From assembly GCA_021205005.1 (NCBI GenBank), contig JAJPYK010000207.1:1-8726 (forward strand): DNA of 8,726 nt. Direction: 5' to 3'. Of this stretch, positions 1 through 7,012 are shown piece by piece. Numbering within the stretch: position 1 is the first letter of the stretch; every line of letters starts with the position of its first letter. The DNA comes from Paraprevotella sp. (GTDB taxonomy: Bacteria; Bacteroidota; Bacteroidia; Bacteroidales; Bacteroidaceae). The notes under the pieces were generated by a model. That model saw nothing but the letters and a program-made list of their open reading frames with translations, made no database searches and was not told the DNA's origin. The translations under genes were made by a program, and so were the position numbers.

Positions 1-443
1 CGGCATTTCTGTGGAAGACCTATCATGTGGCTCCGGAATACCATCAGGCGGACGATGCGATCTATAAAGGTCTCGGCGCGGAAATATTCGGTCCGATGGC
101 GCGTCTCATGAATCAGGGACCGATGCCGGCAGCCGCCCACTACCTGACCGAAGGGGATGAGATCTATTTCGGCCGCCACACGTTTAAAGTATTGCATACC
201 CCGGGACATACTCCGGGCGGCATCTGCTTTTATTGCGAGGCCGAGAAAGTCATCTTTGTGGGCGACACGCTGTTCTATCGCAGTATCGGACGCACCGACC
301 TTCCCGGCGGGAACAGCAAGATGCTGTACGAAAGCATCAAAAAAGAGCTGTTCACTCTTCCCGACGACACCGTCGTATATCCCGGACATGGCCCTCAGAC
401 GCAAATCGGGGCTGAAAAGCGAGAAAACCCTTATGTTTGTTGA
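1..443 (+). CDS. Metallo-beta-lactamase-fold hydrolase, glyoxalase II-like (5' end missing)
   Basis: This is the C-terminal part of a zinc-dependent MBL-fold hydrolase; the open frame runs in from the left edge (first full codon at position 3) and ends with TGA at 441-443. The N-terminal HxHxDH metal-binding motif must lie upstream of the window. The remaining family motifs are present in order. HTPGHTPGG has its ligand His at 207-209. FVGDTLF has the bridging Asp at 264-266 and is followed by the typical IGRTDLPGG. PGHGPQT has its His at 387-389, and the chain ends with IGAEKRENPYVC. This spacing matches the short (about 210-residue) cytoplasmic glyoxalase II-like proteins common in bacteria, which hydrolyse thioesters such as hydroxyacyl-glutathione or similar substrates. 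The actual substrate cannot be told from sequence. The GTG at 27 is an internal Val codon, not a start. It converges on galE. Confidence 0.9.
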   Translation, partial: AFLWKTYHVAPEYHQADDAIYKGLGAEIFGPMARLMNQGPMPAAAHYLTEGDEIYFGRHTFKVLHTPGHTPGGICFYCEAEKVIFVGDTLFYRSIGRTDLPGGNSKMLYESIKKELFTLPDDTVVYPGHGPQTQIGAEKRENPYVC

Positions 444-484
444 AGGTTCCGTCAAGCACACCGACGGATTCGTCAATCTCATAT

Positions 485-518
485 AAAAAAAAACTCTCTT
501 CCGACTCACGTCGGAAGA
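485..518 (-). terminator. Intrinsic terminator for leftward (galE) transcription
   Basis: A perfect 9-bp stem (TCTTCCGAC at 497-505 with GTCGGAAGA at 510-518) encloses a four-base loop. On the minus strand it is followed within a few bases by a run of nine T (plus-strand A at 485-493). That is the form of a rho-independent terminator reading leftward. It lies about 165 bases past the galE stop, so the galE message would have a long 3' untranslated region. There is no T run on the plus-strand side, so it should not end the hydrolase transcript. The remaining DNA at 519-681 is A/T-rich and shows no convincing gene. Confidence 0.8.
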
Positions 519-681
519 TAGTAACAACACAAACACAAAATAAAACACGACAAAACTATTCTGCGGTCTAACTTGCCTTAAAAAAAAGGCGCAACGTCTT
601 CAACTATTCACATACAGAAGTCGTTACCTGAGTTAGCACGCAATAAAAACGCATAAGCGATTCTTTTATTATTTAGATTTG

Positions 682-1716
682 TTACATGATACCTTTTTCA
701 CGCAACACGCATTGCCACTTCCATGCAGAAGCCAATACGTCTTCCAGAGGAGTCGTCGCTTTCCAGCCCAACACTTTGTTGGCTTTGTCCACGTTGCCCC
801 ATACTTTCTCAATGTCTCCGGCACGCCGACCGACAATCTTATACTTCAACTTCACGCCTGTCGCTTTCTCGAATGCGTGAATCAGCTCCAATACGGACGT
901 TCCCTTTCCCGTACCGATGTTGTAAACCTCTACGGGTTCGCTGGTCTTGTTCTCCATAATGCGGGTCATAGCGCAAACATGTGCCTTGGCCAGATCCACC
1001 ACATAAATGTAATCACGGATGCAAGAACCGTCCGGCGTATCATAATCGTCTCCGAATACGCTCAACTCTTCCCGTATTCCCATGGCCGTTTGTGTCAGAT
1101 ACGGAATCAGGTTTTGGGGAACCCCATTCGGCATCTCGCCTATATAAGCCGTAGGATGTGCTCCGATCGGATTAAAGTAACGCAACAAAATGGCCTTGAT
1201 CGGCGAACCGCTCTTGATGGTATCTGCAATGATTTCCTCGTTGATCTGCTTGGTGTTACCGTAAGGACTCTCGGCTTTCTTGATGGGAGTCTCTTCCGTA
1301 GCCGGCAATACATCCGGTTGTCCGTACACCGTGCACGAAGAGGAGAAGATGATTCCTTTCACGTCATACTTCGGCATCAGCTCCAGCAGGTTGATCAAAG
1401 AAACAATATTGTTACGATAATAAAGCAACGGCTTTTGCACGCTTTCGCCCACCGCCTTGCTGGCTGCAAAATGAATGATACCGCTGATCTGGGGATATTT
1501 CTTAAATACAGCTTCTGTAGCGTCAAAATCGCGTAAATCCACTTTTTCAAAAGCCGGACGTATACCGGTTATCTTCTCGATACCATCCAAAACATCTTCG
1601 CGGGAATTGGACAGATTGTCCACAATGACGACTTCATAACCGGCCTGTTGAAGTTCAACAGTCGTGTGTGAACCGATGAATCCTGTACCACCTGTCACTA
1701 AAATTGTCTCTTTCAT
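682..1716 (-). CDS. galE: UDP-glucose 4-epimerase
   Basis: This 344-residue protein is a full-length extended short-chain dehydrogenase/reductase. It interconverts UDP-glucose and UDP-galactose in the cytoplasm (Leloir pathway and supply of UDP-galactose for surface glycans). The N-terminus has the NAD-binding glycine motif TGGTGFIGSHT (residues 8-18). Asp33 follows the second beta strand (VDNLSNS), as in NAD-specific epimerases. HFAASKAVGES (82-92) and FSSSCTVYG (124-132, catalytic Ser about 127) come next. The catalytic pair is Tyr152 and Lys156 in PYGNTK, and RYFNPIGAHP (179-188) belongs to the substrate-binding region. The length is close to the usual 338-350. ATG at 1714-1716 puts the glycine motif at the expected distance. 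The gene lies downstream of the rnf operon on the same strand but is separated from rnfA by a strong terminator and has its own -7 element, so it is probably expressed independently. Acceptance of N-acetylated sugars cannot be judged from the sequence. Confidence 0.96.
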   Translation of the reverse strand: MKETILVTGGTGFIGSHTTVELQQAGYEVVIVDNLSNSREDVLDGIEKITGIRPAFEKVDLRDFDATEAVFKKYPQISGIIHFAASKAVGESVQKPLLYYRNNIVSLINLLELMPKYDVKGIIFSSSCTVYGQPDVLPATEETPIKKAESPYGNTKQINEEIIADTIKSGSPIKAILLRYFNPIGAHPTAYIGEMPNGVPQNLIPYLTQTAMGIREELSVFGDDYDTPDGSCIRDYIYVVDLAKAHVCAMTRIMENKTSEPVEVYNIGTGKGTSVLELIHAFEKATGVKLKYKIVGRRAGDIEKVWGNVDKANKVLGWKATTPLEDVLASAWKWQCVLREKGIM

Positions 1717-1753
1717 ATCAGTATGCTTCGATTTTTTATTTTTGTAACAGTAG

Positions 1754-1761
1754 CAAATGTA
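1754..1761 (-). promoter_or_regulatory. Putative galE promoter, -7 element
   Basis: The minus strand reads TACATTTG, an exact match to the Bacteroidetes -7 consensus TAnnTTTG, about 37 bases upstream of the galE ATG and just after the rnf terminator. No good TTTG -33 element is seen at the expected distance, so the assignment rests on the -7 match and its position. Confidence 0.5.
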
Positions 1762-1797
1762 CTAAAATTAATCACATGTTGTATAATTTTAGGCCAT

Positions 1798-1844
1798 AAA
1801 AAATGCCGCCGATCCGCATTTTTTTGCGAACCGGCGGCTTTTTT
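1798..1844 (-). terminator. Strong terminator at the end of the rnf operon (bidirectional in form)
   Basis: A 7-bp G+C stem (GCCGCCG at 1805-1811 with CGGCGGC at 1832-1838) is stacked on an inner 4-bp stem (CGCA at 1815-1818 with TGCG at 1825-1828) around a loop of six T. Minus-strand reading gives a run of six T after the hairpin (plus-strand A at 1798-1803). Plus-strand reading also gives six T (1839-1844), so it could act in both directions. It begins 16 bases after the rnfA stop and separates the rnf operon from galE. Confidence 0.85.
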
Positions 1845-1859
1845 CTCCAAAACAATCCG

Positions 1860-2471
1860 TTAAAGCCCTAAAAAGGCCTTCAAACCGTTGTCCACGCCGC
1901 TGAATCCCATAAAAGCCATCGAAAGCAGGCCGGCTGTGATCAGGGCTATGCTCATACCCCGCATGCCTTTAGGAATAGCAACTAAATTGAGCTGTTCGCG
2001 GATGCCGGTAAAAACGACCAATGCCAGACCAAAGCCTAAAGCCGTGCTCAACGCATACCATACGCCCAACACCAAATCGAACTCTTTTTGAATGACCAGA
2101 ATAGCTACGCCCAATACGGCACAGTTCGTTGTAATCAAGGGAAGGAATACGCCTAAGGCTTGATAGAGCGCAGGCGAAACTTTTTTCAGAATGATTTCGA
2201 CCAACTGCACTAAAGCGGCAATGACCAGAATAAAAGCAATGGTCTGCATGTAAGCCAGCCCGAAAGGAACCAATACGTAATACTGCAACAGATAGGTGAC
2301 CAGCGTGGCAAGTACCAACACGAAAGCCACAGCCCCCGACATACCTAATGCCGTATCGATTTTCTTGTATACTCCGAGGAACGGACAAATACCCAGAATA
2401 TGCGAAAACACGACGTTGTTGACGAAGATGGCCGTGATGAAAACAATGAGATATTGATATACAGTTTCCAT
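1860..2471 (-). CDS. rnfA: Electron transport complex subunit RnfA
   Basis: RnfA is one of the two homologous integral membrane subunits of the Rnf complex; it pairs with RnfE in inverted topology and takes part in ion translocation. The protein has 203 residues (about 193 is usual) and about six hydrophobic segments. The two half-site cysteines conserved in the RnfA/RnfE/NqrD/NqrE family are present: Cys29 in HILGICPFLG and Cys117 in TTNCAVLG. In solved Rnf and Na+-NQR structures the equivalent residues bind an FeS centre inside the membrane between the two subunits. GFGLALVVFTGIREQL (146-161) is another family signature. It is the last gene of the operon, 21 bases after rnfE, and is followed by a terminator. 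No truncation or missing motif is seen. Confidence 0.96.
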   Translation of the reverse strand: METVYQYLIVFITAIFVNNVVFSHILGICPFLGVYKKIDTALGMSGAVAFVLVLATLVTYLLQYYVLVPFGLAYMQTIAFILVIAALVQLVEIILKKVSPALYQALGVFLPLITTNCAVLGVAILVIQKEFDLVLGVWYALSTALGFGLALVVFTGIREQLNLVAIPKGMRGMSIALITAGLLSMAFMGFSGVDNGLKAFLGL

Positions 2472-2492
2472 ATATTATACTTTATTTATGAG

Positions 2493-3077
2493 TTATGCTT
2501 TCTTCAGTTTGTTGACAATGGCGATCAGATAGCCCAATGCGATGAATGCACCGGGGGCCAGGACGAACATCAGCATGCCGTAGTCCTCCGACCAGATCTC
2601 GAAACCGAAGATTTTGCCCGTACCGAGTATTTCACGCACCGAACCGAGAACCGTCAAAGCAATGGTAAAGCCCAAGCCCATGCCTAATCCGTCGAAGAAC
2701 GAAGGCACTACTCCGTGCTTGCTGGCAAAAGCTTCCGCACGCCCCAAAATGATACAGTTCACTACAATCAAAGGAATAAACAGGCCCAAAGTACGGTAAA
2801 TGTCCGGTACGTAAGCTTGCATGCACATTTGCAACACCGTCACAAAAGAAGCGATGATGACCACAAAAGCAGGAATACGTACCATGTCGGGGATGAGATT
2901 CTTCACCCAAGAGATAACCACATTGGAACAGATCAGCACAAAAGTCGTGGCCAATCCCATCGACATGCCGTTCAACGCGGAAGAAGTGGTCCCCAAAGTG
3001 GGGCACATCCCTAAGAGAAGCACAAACGTAGGATTCTCTTTGATGATTCCGTTCATCAATACTTTAAAGTTATTCAT
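2493..3077 (-). CDS. rnfE: Electron transport complex subunit RnfE
   Basis: RnfE is the membrane partner of RnfA. The 194-residue protein is hydrophobic throughout with about six transmembrane segments. It starts with the family-typical NGIIKENPTFVLLLGMCPTLG, where Cys25 is the first cluster ligand. The second, Cys108, is in VVNCIILGRAEAF. GLGMGLGFTIALTVLGSVRE (130-149) matches the conserved later helix. The start ATG at 3075-3077 is supported by an AGGAGA ribosome binding site. The gene is 15 bases downstream of rnfG and 21 bases upstream of rnfA, so it is cotranscribed. It is told from RnfA by the NxxxKENP N-terminus and its place after rnfG. Confidence 0.96.
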   Translation of the reverse strand: MNNFKVLMNGIIKENPTFVLLLGMCPTLGTTSSALNGMSMGLATTFVLICSNVVISWVKNLIPDMVRIPAFVVIIASFVTVLQMCMQAYVPDIYRTLGLFIPLIVVNCIILGRAEAFASKHGVVPSFFDGLGMGLGFTIALTVLGSVREILGTGKIFGFEIWSEDYGMLMFVLAPGAFIALGYLIAIVNKLKKA

Positions 3078-3083
3078 ATTCGT

Positions 3084-3089
3084 TCTCCT
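3084..3089 (-). promoter_or_regulatory. Ribosome binding site of rnfE
   Basis: The minus strand reads AGGAGA seven bases before the rnfE ATG, inside the short rnfG-rnfE gap. A good Shine-Dalgarno match is notable because most starts in this window lack one, and it fixes the rnfE start. Confidence 0.65.
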
Positions 3090-3092
3090 TTC

Positions 3093-3722
3093 TTATTCAT
3101 GAATTGAATCATTGACGTTCCGGTCCGTTTCGGCATGACTGCGATGGGTGCTGGCCCCGCTGACCGCATCGTCTTCCTTGCCCTTGAAGGCCTGATAGGC
3201 GGCATTCACGGCACTCAAAAACGCACGGCTCGTAATGGTGGACGCCGTAATGGCATCTACATCACCTCCGTCTTTTGTCACCACAAGGGCTTTCTTTCCC
3301 GGATTCTTTCCGATGATATTTCCCTTGCCTCCCTTTTGAAACCAGGTCTCGGCTTTCACGCCCAATCCCGGTGTCTCCGATGTGGATAAAATCGTATAGC
3401 CCAATATATTTCCGTTAGTATCAAAACCTACCAGCACTTCGAGCGGACCGCCGAAACCGTTGGCCACGGCTTTCACGGCTGTTTCCTTATTCGTCTTATA
3501 TAAGGTATAGCCTCCGGATTCCACTGAAGCTTCCACTTTCAAATCTCCTGACTGACTGCCCAAAATGACTTTCTTGATACCGTCTTGCAAGTTCCTGGCA
3601 TTAATTTCCGCAATCGGGCCTTGCGTGACTTTGTTCACATAAGCCAACGTACCTCCTGCCAGAAAAGATATGACCGTCAGCACAAGAATCATGTTCTTTA
3701 ATGAGGATTCTAATTTCTTCAT
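3093..3722 (-). CDS. rnfG: Electron transport complex subunit RnfG (FMN-binding)
   Basis: RnfG is the periplasm-facing, singly membrane-anchored subunit that carries an FMN attached by ApbE through a phosphoester bond to a threonine. The 209-residue protein has one N-terminal transmembrane helix (about residues 11-29) followed by an FMN-binding domain. The hallmark SETPGLG is at 115-121. The FMN attachment site is DAITASTITS (156-165), with Thr162 as the likely acceptor; TAST is a variant of the usual S/T-G-A-T. After the domain there is a hydrophilic tail (about 182-209) rich in D, S, H, N and E. It contains a second sequence fitting the ApbE target pattern, DAVSGAST (185-192). The ATG overlaps the rnfD stop (ATGA), which suggests translational coupling, and a GGGGAGG sequence lies 10 bases upstream. 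rnfE follows after 15 bases. Confidence 0.95.
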   Translation of the reverse strand: MKKLESSLKNMILVLTVISFLAGGTLAYVNKVTQGPIAEINARNLQDGIKKVILGSQSGDLKVEASVESGGYTLYKTNKETAVKAVANGFGGPLEVLVGFDTNGNILGYTILSTSETPGLGVKAETWFQKGGKGNIIGKNPGKKALVVTKDGGDVDAITASTITSRAFLSAVNAAYQAFKGKEDDAVSGASTHRSHAETDRNVNDSIHE

Positions 3723-4708
3723 TTCTTTACTACCTCCCCGAATCTTTTAGGTTTGCAATAAGTGTTAATCAGCGGCGTGAAAGCATTCATGATCAGAATA
3801 GCAAACGACATGCCTTCGGGGTAAGCCCCGAAAGTACGAATCACAACCGTCAGGAAACCGATGGCAATGCCGTAAATCACCTGCCCCTTCGCCGTCATCG
3901 GCGAAGTCACATAATCCGTAGCCATAAAGCAGGCTCCCAACATGATGCCGCCCGTGAGCAGAACAGAAAAGGGAGAAGCATAAATCGGATTAGAAAGATG
4001 AAGCAAACCGGAAATGACGAACACCGTAAGTAAGATAGACACCGGAATGTGCCACGTAATGATGCGGCGCACCAGCATGTAGGCCAAACCTATCAACAAA
4101 GCCAATGCACTCACCTCTCCCATACTTCCGCCCGTCTGTCCGATGAGCAAGTCTATCGCATCGGGTAATTTATGGAGCACGGAAGCATCGCCGCTCTTGA
4201 TCGCCTCCTTCATGACGGACAACGGAGTGGCGGCTGTCTCGGCGTCTAAATAGGATGAGAGCTGACCGGCTTTGGGCCAACTGGTCATCTGAACGGGAAA
4301 CGACACCAAAAGGAACACACGTCCGACCAAAGCCGGATTGAAAGGATTACATCCCAATCCGCCGAATGTCAACTTTCCGACTCCGATGGCCACCAGAGCA
4401 CCGATCAGGATAATCCAAACCGGGAGGTTGGAAGGCAGATTGAATCCCAACAACAAACCGGTCAGAATGGCCGACCCATCGGTGATGGTCGTACGCTCAC
4501 GCTTCAGAATGTACTTTGTGATGGACCATTCAAAGAACACACAGGACACCACGGAAGTAACCAAGACGATAGCAGCTCCCACTCCGAAAAAATACAAGGA
4601 AGTAAGCAATGCCGGAATAAGCGCGAAGCACACGCCATACATATTTCTTTGTACGCTGTCACGGTTATGCACATGGGGCGACAGCGACACTATCAGTTTA
4701 TTTGCCAT
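3719..4708 (-). CDS. rnfD: Electron transport complex subunit RnfD (membrane flavoprotein)
   Basis: RnfD is a multi-pass membrane subunit carrying covalent FMN; it corresponds to NqrB of the Na+-NQR. The 329-residue protein opens with LIVSLSPHVHNRDSVQRNMY (5-24), the conserved SPH start of the family. It then has about nine hydrophobic helices. TDGSAILTGLLLGFNLP (76-92), FGGLGCNPFNPALVGRVFL (115-133) and GGSMGEVSALALLIG (193-207) are family signatures. The predicted FMN-bearing site is DAETAATPLS (155-164), with Thr161 as acceptor, in the loop where the family has its S/T-G-A-T-like motif. ACFMATDYVTSPMT in the C-terminal part is also typical. The gene starts 12 bases after the rnfC stop and overlaps rnfG by four bases. 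No Shine-Dalgarno sequence is visible before its ATG. Confidence 0.96.
   Translation of the reverse strand: MANKLIVSLSPHVHNRDSVQRNMYGVCFALIPALLTSLYFFGVGAAIVLVTSVVSCVFFEWSITKYILKRERTTITDGSAILTGLLLGFNLPSNLPVWIILIGALVAIGVGKLTFGGLGCNPFNPALVGRVFLLVSFPVQMTSWPKAGQLSSYLDAETAATPLSVMKEAIKSGDASVLHKLPDAIDLLIGQTGGSMGEVSALALLIGLAYMLVRRIITWHIPVSILLTVFVISGLLHLSNPIYASPFSVLLTGGIMLGACFMATDYVTSPMTAKGQVIYGIAIGFLTVVIRTFGAYPEGMSFAILIMNAFTPLINTYCKPKRFGEVVKK
3733..3739 (-). promoter_or_regulatory. Ribosome binding site of rnfG
   Basis: The minus strand reads GGGGAGG 10 bases before the rnfG ATG, within the 3' end of rnfD. Together with the 4-base ATGA overlap it supports coupled translation of rnfD and rnfG and fixes the rnfG start. 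Confidence 0.5.
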
Positions 4709-4720
4709 ATTCTTTATGTT

Positions 4721-6064
4721 TTATTTTGCATTACGTGCCCGAATGAGGGCCATTACCGTGGTCTTGCCCATCCGCACATTATCCAGCAAGGGACGCGAAG
4801 AAGGGCATGTGAACTGGCACGACCCGCATTCGATACAGGACGTGATGTCATTTCCCTCGGCCATATCCCAATTGCGCAAGTGGGAAACCGTAGCCAACAG
4901 ATAGGGCTCAAGCCCCATCGGACACACACTGACGCACTTGGCACAACGGATGCAAGGCTGTACCTCGCGGCGACGGGCCGCACGTTCGTTCATCAACAGC
5001 AAACCCGACGAGCCCTTGCATACCGGCACATCCAGATTCATCAGCGCCTTTCCCATCATCGGACCGCCGCCGATCACCTTTCCCGTATGCTCGGGCAGCC
5101 CGCCACACTCCTCGATGAGCCGTTTCATCGGCGTACCGATACGTGCCAACAAGTTGGAAGGCTTCTGCAGATCCATTCCGGTCACGGTGATGACACGTTC
5201 GAACAGAGGCTTGTTCTTCATCACAGCCTCGTATATGGCGAACGTAGTCCCCACATTCTGCACCACAGCCCCCACCTGTATGGGCAAAGCCGGAGGCGCA
5301 GGGACTTCACGTCCGGTGACGGCTTCGATCAATTGTTTCTCTCCCCCTTGCGGATATTTCACCTGCAACGGCACGATCTCGATTTGAGGATAGGCCTTGA
5401 CGTTCTCCGTAAGCAGTGCGATGGCATCGCGCTTGTTGTTTTCTATGCCTATATATCCCTTGTCCACTCCCACGGCTTTCATGATCAGGCTCACGCCCAC
5501 CAGGATTTCGTCCGGTTTCTCCTGCATCAGCCGGTGGTCGGCTGTCAGATAAGGCTCGCACTCCACCGCATTGATGATCACGCATTCCGCCTTCGTCCCC
5601 TTGGGAGGAGACAATTTGACGTGACAGGGGAACGTGGCTCCGCCCATGCCGACAATGCCGCAAGCCTTTACCTTCGCCACGATGTCTGCTGCCGTCAGCT
5701 CTGGCCGCTGTGCCAAAGTCACCAGATCCGGCGTACGATCGATGCTTTCTTCCCATTCGTCTCCCTCCACATCCACGAAGATCGCGGGACGACGGTAACC
5801 GCTTGCATCCACAATCGCATCGATTTTGCTCACTTTGCCCGACACGGAAGAGTGAACAGGCACGGAAACGAAACCATCGGCTTCGGCCAACATCGTACCG
5901 ACCTTCACTACATCGCCTTTGGCCACTATCGGTTTGGCCGGCGCGCCGATATGCTGGTAAAGCGAGAACACGGCCTGCTCGGGCAATCCGGCCGGCCGGA
6001 TAGGCTCCGCTGCCGACAGCTTGTTTTCAGATGGATGAACCCCACCTATTTTGAACGTTTTCAC
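4721..6064 (-). CDS. rnfC: Electron transport complex subunit RnfC (NADH/FMN and 2x[4Fe-4S])
   Basis: RnfC is the peripheral cytoplasmic subunit that exchanges electrons with NAD(H). It resembles the NuoF subunit of complex I. The protein has 447 residues, the usual length for the short form without the long Ala/Lys-rich C-terminal repeats of enterobacterial RsxC. Residues 7-15 (GGVHPSENK) are the conserved N-terminal motif. A lipoyl-like barrel follows, with KGDVVKVGTMLAEADGFVSV at 49-68. The flavin/NADH-binding motif is GMGGATFPCHVKL (139-151) with NAVECEPY (165-172). Two ferredoxin-type cluster motifs are at the C-terminus: Cys371/374/377/381 (CIRCAKCVSVCP) and Cys410/413/416/420 (CIECGSCQFTCP). 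The start codon is GTG (minus strand 6064-6062). No in-frame ATG lies in the 32-base gap behind rnfB, and GTG places the GGVHP motif at the normal distance. rnfD follows after 12 bases. Confidence 0.96.
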   Translation of the reverse strand: MKTFKIGGVHPSENKLSAAEPIRPAGLPEQAVFSLYQHIGAPAKPIVAKGDVVKVGTMLAEADGFVSVPVHSSVSGKVSKIDAIVDASGYRRPAIFVDVEGDEWEESIDRTPDLVTLAQRPELTAADIVAKVKACGIVGMGGATFPCHVKLSPPKGTKAECVIINAVECEPYLTADHRLMQEKPDEILVGVSLIMKAVGVDKGYIGIENNKRDAIALLTENVKAYPQIEIVPLQVKYPQGGEKQLIEAVTGREVPAPPALPIQVGAVVQNVGTTFAIYEAVMKNKPLFERVITVTGMDLQKPSNLLARIGTPMKRLIEECGGLPEHTGKVIGGGPMMGKALMNLDVPVCKGSSGLLLMNERAARRREVQPCIRCAKCVSVCPMGLEPYLLATVSHLRNWDMAEGNDITSCIECGSCQFTCPSSRPLLDNVRMGKTTVMALIRARNAK

Positions 6065-6096
6065 GATATTCTTTTTTAAATTGACAATCCGATGAA

Positions 6097-7008
6097 TTAT
6101 GCTTCTTTCTTTTCTTCTGCGGGCGTAAGCACGACCGGACGCTGAGGAGCGACTTCAGCCGGTTTTTCCGGTTTCGGCTTACGGGACGGAAAATGAAAGG
6201 AGTGGATCGAACCTTTCGGGCAAGCCTCTTCACACTTGCGACAGAGTTTGCACTTCAAGGAATCGATATAAGCCAAATTATTATTGAGCGTGATAGCTTC
6301 GAAAGGACACGTCTTTACACACTTTCCGCATCCGATACAAGACGCCTTGCACACCTTATTGGCCACAGCCCCCTTGTCGCGATTCACGCACAGCACGACC
6401 ATGCGACGACTTTTGGGTCCCTTCGGTCGCAGCTCGATCACTTTTCGGGGACAGGTCTTCACACAAGCTCCGCACGCCGTACACAACTCTTCATTCACCT
6501 CCGGCAGACCGGTCTCGGCATTGAGCGTCAGCGCACCAAACTGGCAGGCAGCCGCACAATCTCCTCCCCCAAGGCATCCGAAAGCGCAAGCCGTCTCTCC
6601 CGTTCCGGCCAACAACTGTACCCGACAACTGCGCACACCGTCGTAATCCACCACATGGGGACGGTTGGCGCACGTACCGTTACAGCGCAACACGGCCACT
6701 TTCGGCGTCAGGGCCACAGCCGTAAGCCCAAGAATAGAAGAAACCTTCTCCATCACCGGCTGTCCGCCTACCGGACACAGTTTGCCGTCGAGCGAACCCG
6801 CATCGGCCGCTTTCACGCAAGCCGCCGCAAAGCCGGAACAGCCGGGATAACCGCATCCTCCGCAATTGGCCTGCGGCAAAACCTCAGCCACCTTGCCTAT
6901 GCGTTCGTCTTCCGATACAGCAAACTTCCGGGAAGCTGCGTAGAGCATGATGGAAGCCAACAACCCCACGAGCCCCAAAATGATTACTGCAATTAAAATC
7001 ACATTCAT
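6097..7008 (-). CDS. rnfB: Electron transport complex subunit RnfB (polyferredoxin)
   Basis: RnfB takes electrons from reduced ferredoxin and passes them into the complex. The 303-residue protein has an N-terminal membrane anchor (about 3-24). A 4Fe-4S domain follows with Cys49, 52, 57 and 78 (NCGGCGYPGC, then LCP). Further cysteines lie at 109, 113, 128, 141, 145, 151 and 155 (CAFGCLGGGDCAAAC). Three ferredoxin-type motifs come next: Cys176/179/182/186, Cys224/227/230/234 and Cys253/256/259/263. With 26 cysteines it is the long, multi-cluster RnfB typical of Bacteroidetes and clostridia rather than the shorter (about 190-residue) enterobacterial RsxB. The last 30 residues are a charged Pro/Lys/Glu-rich tail without cysteine. 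The ATG is four bases after the rseC stop, and rnfC begins 32 bases downstream. As the first Rnf gene it is likely expressed from the promoter before rseC. Confidence 0.96.
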   Translation of the reverse strand: MNVILIAVIILGLVGLLASIMLYAASRKFAVSEDERIGKVAEVLPQANCGGCGYPGCSGFAAACVKAADAGSLDGKLCPVGGQPVMEKVSSILGLTAVALTPKVAVLRCNGTCANRPHVVDYDGVRSCRVQLLAGTGETACAFGCLGGGDCAAACQFGALTLNAETGLPEVNEELCTACGACVKTCPRKVIELRPKGPKSRRMVVLCVNRDKGAVANKVCKASCIGCGKCVKTCPFEAITLNNNLAYIDSLKCKLCRKCEEACPKGSIHSFHFPSRKPKPEKPAEVAPQRPVVLTPAEEKKEA

Positions 7009-7012
7009 AATC

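Noticed and set aside
551..558. TAGTTTTG on the minus strand as a promoter
   Set aside because: It fits TAnnTTTG, but one chance match in several hundred intergenic bases is not surprising. It has no -33 box and no gene behind it.
575..590. GCCTT/AAGGC hairpin as a terminator
   Set aside because: The stem is only five bases and the homopolymer run lies in the loop and not after the stem. The hairpin at 497-518 is a far better candidate.
679..1536. 285-residue plus-strand open frame opposite galE
   Set aside because: It is the shadow of galE, with no recognisable motif and an unnatural composition.
4649..6079. Very long open frame on the plus strand (476 residues) opposite rnfC and the start of rnfD
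   Set aside because: It is antisense to two unmistakable Rnf genes. Its translation is His- and Arg-rich with no domain character, as expected from codon bias on the opposite strand.
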